DNA of 64,000 nucleotides. It comes from Agrostemma githago. Taxonomy: Eukaryota; Streptophyta; Magnoliopsida; Caryophyllales; Caryophyllaceae. Both the position numbers and the translations under genes were made by a program. Below the pieces are notes generated by a model. That model made no database searches. It was not told the origin of the DNA and saw only the letters and a program-made list of their open reading frames with translations. The stretch covers positions 70,666,562-70,730,561 of the forward strand of contig OY288242.1 in the NCBI GenBank assembly GCA_958450325.1, in the 5' to 3' direction. Below, in pieces: positions 34,901 through 44,764 of this stretch (its first letter is position 1; each line of letters begins with the position of its first letter).

Positions 34901-35282
34901 CAGCAATGGTATTGGTACCAACAAGAGTTTACAGGTTGATTTGTTTGGTAATTTTGGAGATGCTAGTGCACCTAAACCCGATCATTTTAGCCTTGGGAGC
35001 GACAGTTTCAGTTCAGCGTTGGACGGAACTGCAAATGACATGAACGCCATTGTTATATTCAGTCAGCCAAGGGACAACGACTTCTTCTCCTCATGTCCGA
35101 AGCTCCAAGCAGCACCGACATTTCGGGCTAATAGTGTAGACATGGATCACCAGGACAAACAATTTAGTTTTTGTTTTGAGAATGATCCGTTTGGATCTTT
35201 TGCAGCTGTGCCTGCTTTGGAGCAGCAACAGCAGTTGTGGTTGCAGAACCAGAATAAAATCATGGCTAGACATATGGCATAG
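31942..35282 (+). CDS. ANTH-domain clathrin assembly protein (AP180/PICALM-like), two exons
   Basis: This adaptor family binds PtdIns(4,5)P2 on membranes through the ANTH domain and recruits clathrin, AP-2 or TPLATE-type partners in endocytosis. Exon 1 is 31942-32516 (donor GTAAGT) and exon 2 is 33017-35282 (acceptor GCAG), giving 946 residues. The start MPSKLKKAILAVKDQTS fits the family N-terminus, which carries the lipid-binding lysines. FRDDSTTSCPWDFTAFVRTFALYLDERLD and SHWQRLLDRAIATRPTGAAK are ANTH hallmarks; the domain spans about residues 1-310. The tail is long and disordered-looking. It has an NPF (NPFLAD, about 300 residues past the intron), a DPF near the C-terminus (NDPFGSF) and about four copies of a repeat with the core LGFGRVSSLPTxFKDDF. 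At 946 residues it is longer than the Arabidopsis relatives I recall. A terminal poly-Gln stretch (QQQQQLW) is typical of the group. Confidence 0.93.
34036..34930 (+). repeat. Coding repeat in the ANTH protein tail
   Basis: About four or five degenerate units of 49-69 codons each include TFQADL, NGLDxF, a LGFGRVSSLPTxFKDDF core and, in several, DFGSEKxNFVA. Core positions are near 34117, 34264, 34462 and 34669. Confidence 0.85.
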
Positions 35283-36360
35283 CATTGGTTTCTATCACCT
35301 TGCCATTTTTGTAATTTGTTTTTATTTTTTTCCTTGATTGATTGATTGTAAATTAGGCCTTTTGTAATTTGACTGTGACTAGGTTCCTTTTGAAAGAACA
35401 TCTAGCATACATCAGGTACTCATGTTCAAATATGAAATCCACTCATTTTTCCAGAGATTACCACTTCATGAATTTACTCCATACATTACATGGAGAAGTT
35501 CAAATTTGAGATCTACCTAGAATTTCAGAAAGTCGTCCTTCACAGAACAAGGCCGCATCGTTAATACCATGAAACACACATTGTTAATACCTTGAAGCAT
35601 ACCCAATCCCGAGCACATGCAACATCCTTAATTCCTTACCTAGGAGGCATTATTTAGGAGCTGCTATGAAATCGGGTTGACGCCCCTTGCTGCTCATCGG
35701 GCTTCAAGATCGCAAACGTAGAAAAGAAACGATCACCTAATTCAAACTCGCAGACTAACTGAACTGAGCTTTGATTGCAGGCACATAGAGAGATTGGGAA
35801 AACCAGACTAAATTCATCAGCTCGGATAACAAAAACACAGAGTACATGTTTGGCATGACATCGGACAAATGTAGCATTGGTCAATGAAAATCAAATACCG
35901 ATAGTTGAGCTCAGATTTGAAATTCTTGCCAGGATTGTAGTATGCAATTGGAATAATATGGAGAAAGTCTGTTGATTAGATTCAAGTATTTAAGGATAAA
36001 TTCAATTGAGGACAGCGTATTGAAAATGGAAGGGAGTAAGAAAATGATACGGTGCGATTAAAATAACAAATATGATTTCATTGATTCTCAGGGTTGTAAC
36101 CATCGTTGATAAATCATAGTTACAGATTAACAAGTAACAATGACCTCCTCGCAATACATCTTTAACAAACCCCTTCGACCAAAATTCTAGGACAGTACCA
36201 GTAACAGTAACAGTAAAACTCAAAGAACCAACAGTAACAGTAACAGTAACAAAGGACAGTAACAGTGACCCAAAAGCAGTAACATAGTTTCGGATTAACC
36301 GAATAGCCCAAGCCCGAAGCAGAGACTACACAAACTTAACCCCAAAAACATTTTAATTTC
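35283..36360. other. Convergent 3' flanks of the ANTH and RNA-binding genes
   Basis: No gene-like ORF. The first bases carry the ANTH 3' UTR, and those near 36000-36360 carry the 3' UTR of the glycine-rich protein gene, including the hexamer repeat. 35400-36000 is unremarkable. Confidence 0.6.
36190..36290 (-). repeat. TTACTG hexamer repeats in the 3' region of the RNA-binding gene
   Basis: On the plus strand runs of CAGTAA (CAGTAACAGTAACAGTAA) appear in three groups; in the transcript they read UUACUG repeats. The same hexamer recurs in the intron. Confidence 0.85.
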
Positions 36361-37106
36361 TTAACTCCTCCAGCTACCTTCAGAGTTACCACCGCCGTAT
36401 CCACGGTTACCACCACCGCCGCCATAACCTCCACCGCCACCCTCACGGCGACCACCGTAACCGCCACCTCCCCCACCATACCCACGGTCACCTCCTCCGC
36501 CATATCCTCCACCGCCACCGCCTCCATAACCACGGTTACCACCTCCGTAACCACCCCCACCACCACCGCGTCCTCCGCCTCCAGATCCACGTGACTGAGC
36601 TTGGTTGACAGTGATCTGACGTCCGTCTAGATCTTTACCGTTCATTCCCTCGATCGCGGCGTTCATCGACTCCTCGCTTCCGAAAGTGACGAATCCGAAT
36701 CCCCTTGACCTTCCAGTTTCACGATCGTTGATGATCTAAACAATCAAATACATAGAAACATCAGAAAACCGATCGAAACACAAAGAATTATGTAGGTAGG
36801 TATATGATCTATTCATCGATAGAATGAACATACCGTTTCCGGAGATCAATAAGACAGTAACAGTGGAATAAAAGAGTAACAGTAACAGTAACATAGTAAC
36901 ATAGTAACGAGAGAGAGTAACGAGAGAAATAGAGAGAATCGGATATAAATCGGGAGTTTTAGATCCGTCGAATATCAGATCTCCGGGGTAAGACGGACCT
37001 TAGCTTCAGTGACATCTCCGTACTGAGTGAAGGCATCGCCTAAGGATTGTTCAGATGTACCCCATGCGAGGCCACCCACGAAACATCTGTACTCAACATC
37101 CGCCAT
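36361..37106 (-). CDS. Glycine-rich RNA-binding protein (GRP7/GRP8 class), two exons
   Basis: Exon 1 is 37106-36999 (36 codons) and exon 2 is 36735-36361, giving 160 residues. Splice sites are GT (GTCCGT) and TTTAG. One RRM occupies about residues 5-84: RNP2 is CFVGGLAW and RNP1 is RGFGFVTF. It is followed by a Gly-rich tail with GGGGYGGG, RGYGGGG and GGRR repeats ending GSWRS. The family (about 150-180 residues) are nuclear-cytoplasmic RNA chaperones that influence splicing, mRNA export, cold response and flowering. The Arabidopsis members autoregulate by alternative splicing of their single intron, which sits at the same place after the 36th codon or so. The intron here (36998-36736) and the 3' UTR share a hexamer repeat. 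Confidence 0.95.
36852..36930 (-). repeat. TTACTG and GTTAC repeats inside the RNA-binding gene intron
   Basis: Plus-strand CAGTAACAGTAACAGTAACA and related GTAACATAGTAAC/GTAACGAG units, followed by GAGA-rich sequence. It lies within the 263-base intron. Confidence 0.85.
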
Positions 37107-37139
37107 TGTTGATTGGATTTAGAAGAAAAAACCAGGTTT

Positions 37140-37180
37140 TTTTTTGAGAAGAAGAAGAAGAAGAAGAAGAAGAAAAAAAA
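37140..37180 (-). repeat. CTT trinucleotide repeat in the probable 5' UTR
   Basis: GAAGAAGAAGAA on the plus strand, reading TTCTTC in the transcript, between the TATA box and the ATG. Confidence 0.75.
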
Positions 37181-37211
37181 GGTGTGGAGAAAAGAGGGGA
37201 GATTGAGGTGG

Positions 37212-37219
37212 TATATATA
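37212..37219 (-). promoter_or_regulatory. TATA box of the RNA-binding gene
   Basis: On the minus strand CCCTATATATACCACC lies about 105 bases upstream of the ATG. A start of transcription about 30 bases downstream would give a leader of roughly 75 bases that contains the CTT repeat. Confidence 0.7.
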
Positions 37220-37340
37220 GGGTGGGAGAATTTAGGGTTTGATAGGATGCAATGAGGTATGCGTCGTCGTGCTCATCCTCATCCTCATGGTGGAGTGGAG
37301 TGGAGGTAGGTGAGTTGTTAACCCTGGTTAAGTTTATCAT

Positions 37341-37960
37341 GGATCTTGTGATGTGATTGTCAGGATATTTTGTTGGTGCAAAAAATATCTCTGATCTTTT
37401 ATTTTTATTTTACTATTTTCTTGATTTGGCTCACAAAATATCCTATTCTATTCTGTCTCGCTGTTGACTGCTTTGATAAGATGTAATAACGGTTTGGTTG
37501 ATTTGATGGTTTTGATCCAACTGCGGATGGTGATATGATATTTGGGCGTTCTACTTCTACGGTCTAATGTATTAACATGGGCTTTGCTTGAAACCTCCAT
37601 TGCCCACAACGCTTCTAAGCCCAGTACGATGAAGATCACATTGGAAAGACCCACTCTCATTTGTGGGCGTTCTACTCTCACATTGCCCACAACATTAGCT
37701 ATCTCACCTGTGAAATTTACAGGTTTACTTATTTCATTTTTTTGTATTGTTAATATATGGGTTTCTGACAAGTATTGCTTTCATTTTAATGGATACAGAG
37801 TACGACTATACGAGTATTGAATATGTAAACGTGATTGTTGACGATGTGATTCTTTCTTTGTATTCAACTGGACGCTTCCTCCTTTGAATTAATTTTTATA
37901 TTATCATGGCGAATATTTTGTTGATGTTATTTGGATCGAAATCAAGTACGACTGTCATTG
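37341..37960. other. Intergenic, nothing recognised
   Basis: No gene-like ORF. A short GGGCGTTCTAC sequence occurs twice (about 37548 and 37665). Confidence 0.4.
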
Positions 37961-37977
37961 AAGTAATAAACTGTTTA

Positions 37978-38622
37978 CAAACAAATCATCTGCGCCTCTC
38001 CTCCCCTCCCCTCCAAATCCTAATAAAAAATTCCTCCTTCGAGGCTGCCATCTACCCATTTCCGGTAGTGGTAAGCCCCAAATTTTAATCTTTATCATTA
38101 ATTTAAGTAGTGTCTTTAGATTATGAATAACTCTTGCCCCTCTCTTTTGGAGATTTGTCTGTTCCTATATTTTTTTTGTGGGGTTGTTCTCTCTTTTGGA
38201 GAGATACAAAAATTATGTGCGAGACCCTCCCTTTTGGAGATTTGTCTGTTCCTATATTTTTTTTGTGAGGTTGTTCTCTCTTTTGGAGAGATCCAAAAAT
38301 TATGTGCGAGATCATGGGAGCAATGAAATTTATACCTATGGTGATACAATTGAGGTCAGATCTCGGTCTACTAATTGTCAAAATAGAGAAAGTTCATCAT
38401 TTTAAAGAATATATCATCGGATCCATAGATTCCTTCGCGAAAGACTGTGTCAATCAACAACGATATATTGAATGTTATGTAGAAGCGTGTTATTCTAGCG
38501 ATCTCTGTTTCAAGGATGTTCTTTATTAATTTTTTACATATCTTTATTCATCAGTTCAATTTGATATCGTTTGTAGATGTCGTATGATTTATTAATGAAA
38601 TTGATCTTCACTTCAAAAAAAA
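37978..38622 (+). mobile_element. Short retroposon, copy 1, with a perfect 17-bp target duplication
   Basis: AAGTAATAAACTGTTTA stands at 37961-37977 and again at 38623-38639, directly after a poly-A tail. This is the signature of LINE-mediated retroposition. The body has a C-rich head, GGTAAGCCCCAAA, an 87-base tandem duplication (38138-38224 and 38225-38311) and an ORF of 75 residues (38302-38529). The second copy (minus strand, 61739-62350) shares everything from about GTAAGCCCC on, except the duplicated region. It is not obviously tRNA-, 7SL- or 5S-derived by eye. Confidence 0.85.
38302..38529 (+). CDS. Small ORF in retroposon copy 1, unknown product
   Basis: 75 residues. It contains IQLRSDLGLLIVKIEKVHHF and SIDSFAKDCVNQQRYIE and aligns end to end with the C-terminal 75 or so residues of the ORF in copy 2 (about 65% identical by eye). 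The non-coding sequence after the stop is similarly conserved, so selection on the protein is not shown. It could be a remnant of a captured host exon or a chance ORF in the retroposon. Confidence 0.3.
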   Translation: MCEIMGAMKFIPMVIQLRSDLGLLIVKIEKVHHFKEYIIGSIDSFAKDCVNQQRYIECYVEACYSSDLCFKDVLY

Positions 38623-38793
38623 AAGTAATAAACTGTTTATGATAAGCAAAATCAAATAACTAAAATCTTTAGGAAGTTATTAAGTTAACTACATACTCCT
38701 CGTCGACGGGTTTAACAATCACCAAATCATCGTTTTCCTTGTAAGCAACTCTGTAAACCAAAAAAACCCTACTAGAGATTGACGGCGACTACC

Positions 38794-39851
38794 ATGACTT
38801 GAAAGGCCAAAGCTAGGAAACCGATCATTCCACGCAAAAAAGGACGACAGAAGTATGTGACGGATGACGATAATAGTAGTTCAGAAGGAGATACCATCGT
38901 AGAGAACACCCCCATGCAGACAATATTGAAAACCTCAATCCTGAATATGGAGGGTGATGATATGCATGATCTGGACGATGAAATCCCTATCCTTGAGGAG
39001 GGTGATGATATGCAGGATCTGGACGATGAAATCCCTATCCTTGAGGAGGGTGAAATTCAGCAGCCTGGGGATCAACCCAATTGGTTGGTTCAAGGTGCTA
39101 AGAAAAACTAGATTTTAGAAGCAGATGATGAGTTGATACAAATAACAAAGGAAGATAGGTGGATGATTAACTCTCATATTGGAAGCAGTCGGTCTATTGC
39201 TTCATAATGGGGGCAAATCCACCTTGGTCTGTGATTGAAGGGTTCATTAGAAGAATTTGGAAGAATTTTGGTGTTGACAAAATATCATTCATGGCCGATA
39301 GAATATTCATCGTTCGTTTTAAGACGATGGAGAAGAAAGAGGCCATACTTAATTTAGGGCACACAATGTTTAATAATAATCCCCTATAGTAAAAGATTGG
39401 AACCCAAAGGAGAAGATAACCAAGCAAGGAGGGTGTGCAAGTTGTGCCTGTGTGGGTGCAATTACTTGACCTTCCTTTGAAATTCTGGGGAAAAGCACTT
39501 CCACGATTGACTGGGTTGCTGGGAAATTTCTTTAAACTAGATGGGGCAACAGCTGATAAAACTAGGTTGGGGTATGTAAGAGCGATGATTGAAGTGCCAT
39601 TGGGGCAAAAACTGAAGGAGGTAATAAAGTTTAAAGATGAAGAAGGCCAAACAGTAGAAATCGAAGTTTTCTACAAGCGGAAGCATGTGTTGTGCTCCAA
39701 ATGTAAACTGCATGGCCATGAACTTGCTCAATGCAAGAAGGAGATCAAGAAACAAGAGGTTATTCAGCCGGTGAAGAAGGTTACTTGGCATAAGCAGGCG
39801 CCAGTTTTGAAGAGCAGACCTGGACCTAGTGCCACCACTGAACCCAAATAG
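38794..39851 (+). pseudogene. LINE ORF1, broken
   Basis: It starts with MT then TGA (probably a former Trp). An acidic stretch follows with an exact-looking duplication of GDDMQDLDDEIPILEE. Further stops occur near 39108, and a DUF4283-like core (PPWSVIEGFIRRIWKNFGVDK, ADRIFIVRF) lies in a different frame from 39207. The distal piece 39435-39851 has PVWVQLLDLPLKFWG and the CCHC knuckle CSKCKLHGHELAQC. Stops and frameshifts make it non-coding today. Confidence 0.8.
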
Positions 39852-39993
39852 AAGGAAATTCCTTTGGAGAAGCAGGGCATAGGAACTGGTATGATGATTA
39901 ATCAAGACATATCATATGCACAAATAGTACAACGCGGAACACCTCAGAAAGAGAAATCTGTGGGGAAAGACTGGGTTCTGGGACAAGCTACTG

Positions 39994-40205
39994 ATGTTTA
40001 AGGCTCAAAATATAGGATTTTGGAATGCGCGGGGCATGAATAATATAAATAAGCAACGTACAATTAGTGTGTGCTTAGAAAAAGAAGATGTAGCAGTGTT
40101 CGGGTTGCTCGAAACAAAAATAAAATCAACTAGCAGTTTGAATAATGTGGACATGGCAAAGTCCACCTGGCGCGGCCAAGCATGAGTTTTGGTAGGCGGA
40201 TTGTA
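39994..40205 (+). pseudogene. Start of LINE ORF2 (endonuclease)
   Basis: Endonuclease start FWNARGMNNINKQ and LLETKIK, the first catalytic-site segment. A TGA near 40183 follows GQA. The frame then runs into a CACTA terminus. Confidence 0.7.
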
Positions 40206-40257
40206 TACTACAAGAGTTAAAGTCAGTGGCGACTGATCTCACTACAAGAAAAACAGT

Positions 40258-40500
40258 CCCAGGCGTCCGCTATTTTGGCGTCCTGGGCATATGGACGCCC
40301 ACATGGCGTCTGAAAATACTTCCTGGCGTCCACCGTCAGACGCCAAACTTGGCGTCCGACTGAGGATGGAGGACGAAATTCAGGCCAACAGGCGTCCACA
40401 GACGGACGCCATATACCCCAAATGGCGTCCACTGTCGGACGCCAAAGAGAAAACACGGGCGTCCACCTGGCGTCCGATAGTGGACGCCCGTCCAAATGTT
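40258..40500. repeat. Subterminal GGCGTCC/GGACGCC repeats, left side of the inner CACTA
   Basis: Dense inverted and direct copies of TGGCGTCC and GGACGCCA. In En/Spm such repeats bind the accessory protein (TNPA). Confidence 0.85.
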
Positions 40501-41417
40501 TTCGGCGACAAATACCCGCCCACCCCCCTCTCCCCTTTCACTCTCTAAATTTTTTTTATCTCTCTAAACTCTCTCCACACTCCCTCGCCGATTTCCTTTC
40601 AAATTCCTCCCCAATTTTCTTTCTTTTTCTTAATTTGTGGTATGTTTTCTTACTTTACTTAGTTGTTATTTATTATAATTAGTTCTTATTTTTGATTGTT
40701 ATCGTTATTTATTGATAGTTTGCTCGTTAATATTGTTTAGGTCTAAAATTCGATTAGGTTGATTAGTTTAGCCCAAATTCGCTTAGGTTGATTAGTTTAG
40801 TTGAAATTTGATTAGGTAGATTAGATTTGCCCATCACAATTATGAATAGGGTTTGATGAAGTTGGTTGAATTGAGCTAGAATCACCTCTAGGGCCTTCCG
40901 TGAGGTTTTGTGTGACTTAGGACGGACCAAATGGTGTCGTAATAATGCCGAATTTTCCCGAAACCACTTCTATCCTGATTGGGGTTGTAAATAGGTGTTA
41001 GCGGCGCTTTTGGAAATTTGATTTCTGCATTCGAAAATTTGACCCTTTTTTGACCTGTTTAAGCTATTTCTGTCTGACATGAGCCATGAATTGTTGTGTT
41101 TTGTTCGGTTGAATTTGGATTACTTTGATAAACTAGCTACAGTTTTTGTAAATTGGGATTAAATTGTGATTACATTTGTGAATAAATTCGGTGACTAATT
41201 TTTGTAAGGTCAATTAAAAATTAATATGAGAGTTGCAAATTAAAAAAATGGGTTTACTTTGACGTATTAAGTTAAATTGAGGACACTCAGCTATGGAAAT
41301 GAAGTTAGAGAAATTAAGTTTAAGTTAAGTGTTGATTAAATTTTCGTTTAGTAAGTTCTAAATTAAGTTACGGAAATTAAACTTTTATTTGTTATATATA
41401 TTTTTTGAACATAGAAA
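40501..41417. other. Inner CACTA leader, no gene seen
   Basis: Pyrimidine-rich then AT-rich non-coding sequence between the subterminal repeats and the first coding piece. Confidence 0.5.
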
Positions 41418-41810
41418 ATGAAGAGAGTTGAACGCAAATGGATGTATGAGGGTAGACTTGATAAGAAGAGACGTCCCACCGTAGAATTTTTGAGGGGTGT
41501 GGAATCATTTGTCGAGGTCGCTAAAAAGTCAGTAGACTATGCATCGAGGGGGGAGGTTAGGTGTCCGTGCACTAAATGCAAGAACATTAAATTTTTTGAT
41601 GTCCTTGTAGTTAAGGAACATGTCATCTATAATGGTTTTTCATCAAATTATTATAATTGGATTTGTCATGGTGAGCCAGCTCAGTCTGAGGAACCCGAAA
41701 ACCGTCAAAATGAGGGGGGTTTGAGAGGTATGATAGTTGACGTAGTGGAGTGCAACTTGTTTAACAACGAGAACACATATGGGAATGACTTATTGTGTTA
41801 CTTGTTGTAG
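41418..41810 (+). pseudogene. Transposase-associated domain remnant (CACTA)
   Basis: 130 residues with MKRVERKWMYEGRLDKK, FLRGVESFVEVA, a CPCTKCKN zinc-like motif, and HVIYNGFSSNYYNWICHGE. This matches the plant Transpos_assoc domain that begins En/Spm TNP2 proteins. The catalytic part that should follow is absent. The last residues (NTYGNDLLCYLL) are read-through sequence. Confidence 0.8.
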
Positions 41811-41913
41811 TAGGTTACCCACATTAATCATTGTGTTACTTATTGTGTACGTTATTTCTATTGTGTTAGATTGTAATTGCTAATTGTTGCTAATTTGTTG
41901 CAAGGTTAAGATA

Positions 41914-43585
41914 ATGGCAGGCGGTAGATCGACGAGGAAACGTGGCGGAGGTAGTCGGTCTGTTCACGCATCGACCTCCCAGCAGGAGGAGGAGGAAGTG
42001 GTCCTTGAAACGCCGCAACAGGAGCAGAATGACGAGGAGCAACGGCAGGGGAACACGGAGGAGCTACAAAAGGACGAGAACGGGCGTGTGATTCTCGACC
42101 CCGGTCGCGTATGGTAATATAATCTAACATGCCCACTCTTTTTTAACATATGAACTTTTGGACTACATACATCTTGTAATATTTCGTACATGTCTGTGTC
42201 TCTCGACTTGGTGCAGGTTCCTCCATGGGGAGGTGACCACTGGCTGTACTAACAGCTACATGACCGACAAAGGTCTAGGGTATGCCTGTTGGACTCAGGT
42301 GCCGACGGATCAGCGGGCGCAGTGGTTCAACAACTTTCGGGTTCGTTTACTGTTTTTGCTACCGAGTTCCGCACTCATAATGTGTAGTTTTTTATTATTT
42401 CTTTTACTAATTACTAATCCGCCTTGATTTTGTAGTTGAAGTTCTGTTGGAAGCCGGAGCTCGAAGGAAGGGTATATGAGCGGTACAATGAGACTTGCTC
42501 ACGCCGCTTCAAAGACGTAATGAACAAGCGCCACAAGCGGGGGACTGCGCTGAAAGACCTGAAAGGTGTAGTTTTTTATATTACTCAATTTTAAAGAAAA
42601 ATCTAACTTCAATCTTTTACAATATTAACTAATAATATATTAGTGTTGTCATACTTCAGGTGAGGCGTTGGAGAGGTGGGTTAAGTACCACGACGACCAG
42701 GGGTTCAAGGTCAGATCGGAGAGGGCATCACAAAACAAATTGAAGAACTGTGAGCATGTGGGGAAGGCCGACCCGACACATCATCGGGGTTCACAGTCTT
42801 CGTTTCTTCGTCTCAAGAGGGTATGATTTCTAATAATATCGTACTCCTACTTGATTAATCATAAACTACGTTCACGTAAAATACGTTTGCCTAACGGTCG
42901 TATTTATTTAACAGCTACAAGCTGAACTCGGGAGGACGCCAACCGCCCCTGAGGTGTTCCTAGACATGCACGGGAAGACCGACTCGGAAGGGACTTCTTT
43001 TATGACGAGTAGAGATCAGGCAATCTGGGTGAGTACTTACTATTTCAAACAAATCAACTGTGCCTATATATTTACTTTAGGTGGTAGATAAGTATCTTTA
43101 TTGATTTCATTTTCTAATAACTTGAATTGAAATCACTGTTGTGTACGCAGGATGCCTACCAAGAGGAGTTAGCAAATAACGAGAGTTCTACTAGTGGTGC
43201 CGAAGTAGACCCGAATGAGACCTATTTCAAGGTCGTGAAGGGGTACAAGAAAGGTAGTGTGTATGGTGTTGGGAATGCACACGGGATGTACTTCACACCT
43301 CCCACAGCGCGTCTAGGCACCTCCACACAGATGGAGTATACGCCACCCGAGTCTCAGCAGCCCGACCAAGAAAAGGAGGCCATGAAGCAGCAACTGACCC
43401 AGCAGCAGCAGCAACTGAAGGAGCAAGCGGAGCACATAAAGAAGATGCAGGAACAGATGGCCATGTTTCAGGCCATGTTCAACAAATGCAACCAAGGTCG
43501 TCCCCCTTCCCCTCCAGACGACAGAGACCCCTTTAGCGGGGATGGCGGTAACTCTGGTGCTTCAGCTAGCTTCACAGTTAGCTGA
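41914..43585 (+). CDS. CACTA accessory protein (Transposase_24/Ptta-like), six exons
   Basis: Six exons can be joined by GT-AG introns: 41914 to about 42115 (MAGGRSTRKRGGG to DPGRV plus a split Trp codon); about 42217-42340 (FLHGEVTTGCTNSYMTDKG); about 42436-42566 (LKFCWKPELEGRVYERY); about 42660-42820 (EALERWVKYHDDQGFKVRSERAS, HHRGSQSSF); 42915-43030 (LGRTPTAPEVFLDMHGKTD); and about 43151-43585, ending in a coiled-coil (QQQLTQQQQQLKEQAEHIKKMQEQM). ELGRTPTxxEVF and GSxS are recurring features of plant CACTA accessory proteins, which bind the subterminal repeats. All frames join without stops, so the gene may still be intact. Exon ends are accurate to a few bases only. Confidence 0.8.
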
Positions 43586-43837
43586 TTGTTTTTTGTTGTT
43601 GGTGTTGTAACTGGATTTATGGATTATGTATCTTCGAACTAGTTTAGATTTATGTACCTTTAAACCGTATCTTAAAACTTTTTTATATAAATGGTTTTTT
43701 AGCGTAAATGTGGCGGGAGATCAAGTGTTTTGGTTGATTGAGAGTGTGTTGTGGATGGTCGACAGTTGTGGATTTGTTTTATTTTGCAGGTTTTGGCTAG
43801 ACATCGAACGCTTGGCTACGGTAATGCATCAGCATAA

Positions 43838-44190
43838 ATGGCGTCCAATAACGGACGCCAAGCCAGACGCCGGAGGGAACTAAAGACGATCTTCTATTCA
43901 GGGGAATGGCGTCTTACTGTGGACGCCAGATGGGCCAAGATGGTGTCCATAGTCGGACGCCAACATGATGCACATGGCGTCCGACTATGGACGCCACCTT
44001 GGCCCATCTGGCGTCCACAGTAAGACGCCATTCATAGCGTCCGCTGTCAGACGCCAATTTTATTGGCGTCCAATAGTGGACGCCCGTTTAAAAAAAAGGC
44101 GACTGGTCGTGGCATCCACTTTCTAGCGTCTGTTTGCGGACGCCAGGACTCATACAGCGTCCACTAACGGAAGCCAATGGATGGACGCCA
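43838..44190. repeat. Subterminal GGCGTCC/GGACGCC repeats, right side of the inner CACTA
   Basis: At least ten GGCGTCC or GGACGCC half-sites. Many are paired in palindromes, for example GGCGTCCGACTATGGACGCC. Confidence 0.85.
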
Positions 44191-44214
44191 GGCCCATCTA
44201 TTCTTGTAGTGTCT

Positions 44215-44525
44215 TAGCTACTGACATCTGTCGCAAAAATCAGATGCGCGACCGTCAACAGTCACTAAGCGACAGTGGCTACAGTTAGTCGCTTCTAGCG
44301 ACTGATTTCAGTCGCTAAAAAAACGCGCGACTGAAATCAGTCGCTAAATTTAGCGACTGAAATCGGTCGCTATAACATAATTTTAGCGACTGATATCAGT
44401 CGCTAAAAGCGTCAGTTAGCGACTGATTTCAGTCGCTAAATGGTGCGACGTGGCATCCTACAGCGACTGATTTCATTCGCTAAATAGAAAACTTAGCTAC
44501 TGATATCAGTCGCTACCGTGCCAGA
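44215..44525. repeat. Subterminal TAGCGACTGA/TCAGTCGCTA repeats of the outer CACTA
   Basis: Palindromic units such as TAGCGACTGATTTCAGTCGC. The matching right-hand array is 47070-47335, and the left tip is at 40220-40236, on the other side of the inner element. Confidence 0.85.
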
Positions 44526-44764
44526 AATAGGCCGGTTACATTTATTATTTTTCTAGCCAAAATCTGCACAATAAAACAAACCAACAACCACAATACATCC
44601 CAAACATCATTCCAAACGTTATTCCAAACGTTATGCAAGCTTCACACTCCAAAATTGTCAACCAAGTACGCAAACGTCGTGAATACACTAAATTAAAAGT
44701 GTTGTTACAAACAGTTTTTTTCAACAAGCATTCAGAAACTACAAATTGTTTTCATTCAATCAAC

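Larger units (their letters stand above)
38640..40205 (+). mobile_element. LINE 5' half (ORF1 and start of ORF2), interrupted by CACTA
   Basis: An ORF1 with a DUF4283-like domain and a zinc knuckle is followed by the first 65 or so residues of an endonuclease ORF2. Sequence stops at the left terminus of a CACTA element (about 40206). Strand and order match the LINE 3' half at 59040-62515. Confidence 0.8.
40240..44211 (+). mobile_element. Inner CACTA (En/Spm) element, non-autonomous
   Basis: Termini are CACTACAAGAAAAACAG and the inverse TTCTTGTAGTG, flanked by the 3-bp duplication TCT (40237-40239 and 44212-44214). Subterminal repeats GGCGTCCACNGTCGGACGCC cover 40258-40495 and 43838-44190. 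It codes for a transposase-associated domain and an accessory protein. The TNP2-type transposase is missing between them, so it must have been mobilised in trans. Confidence 0.92.

Noticed and set aside
36336..36590. Val/Ala/Glu-rich minus ORF
   Set aside because: Frame-shifted shadow of the glycine-rich tail of the RNA-binding protein.
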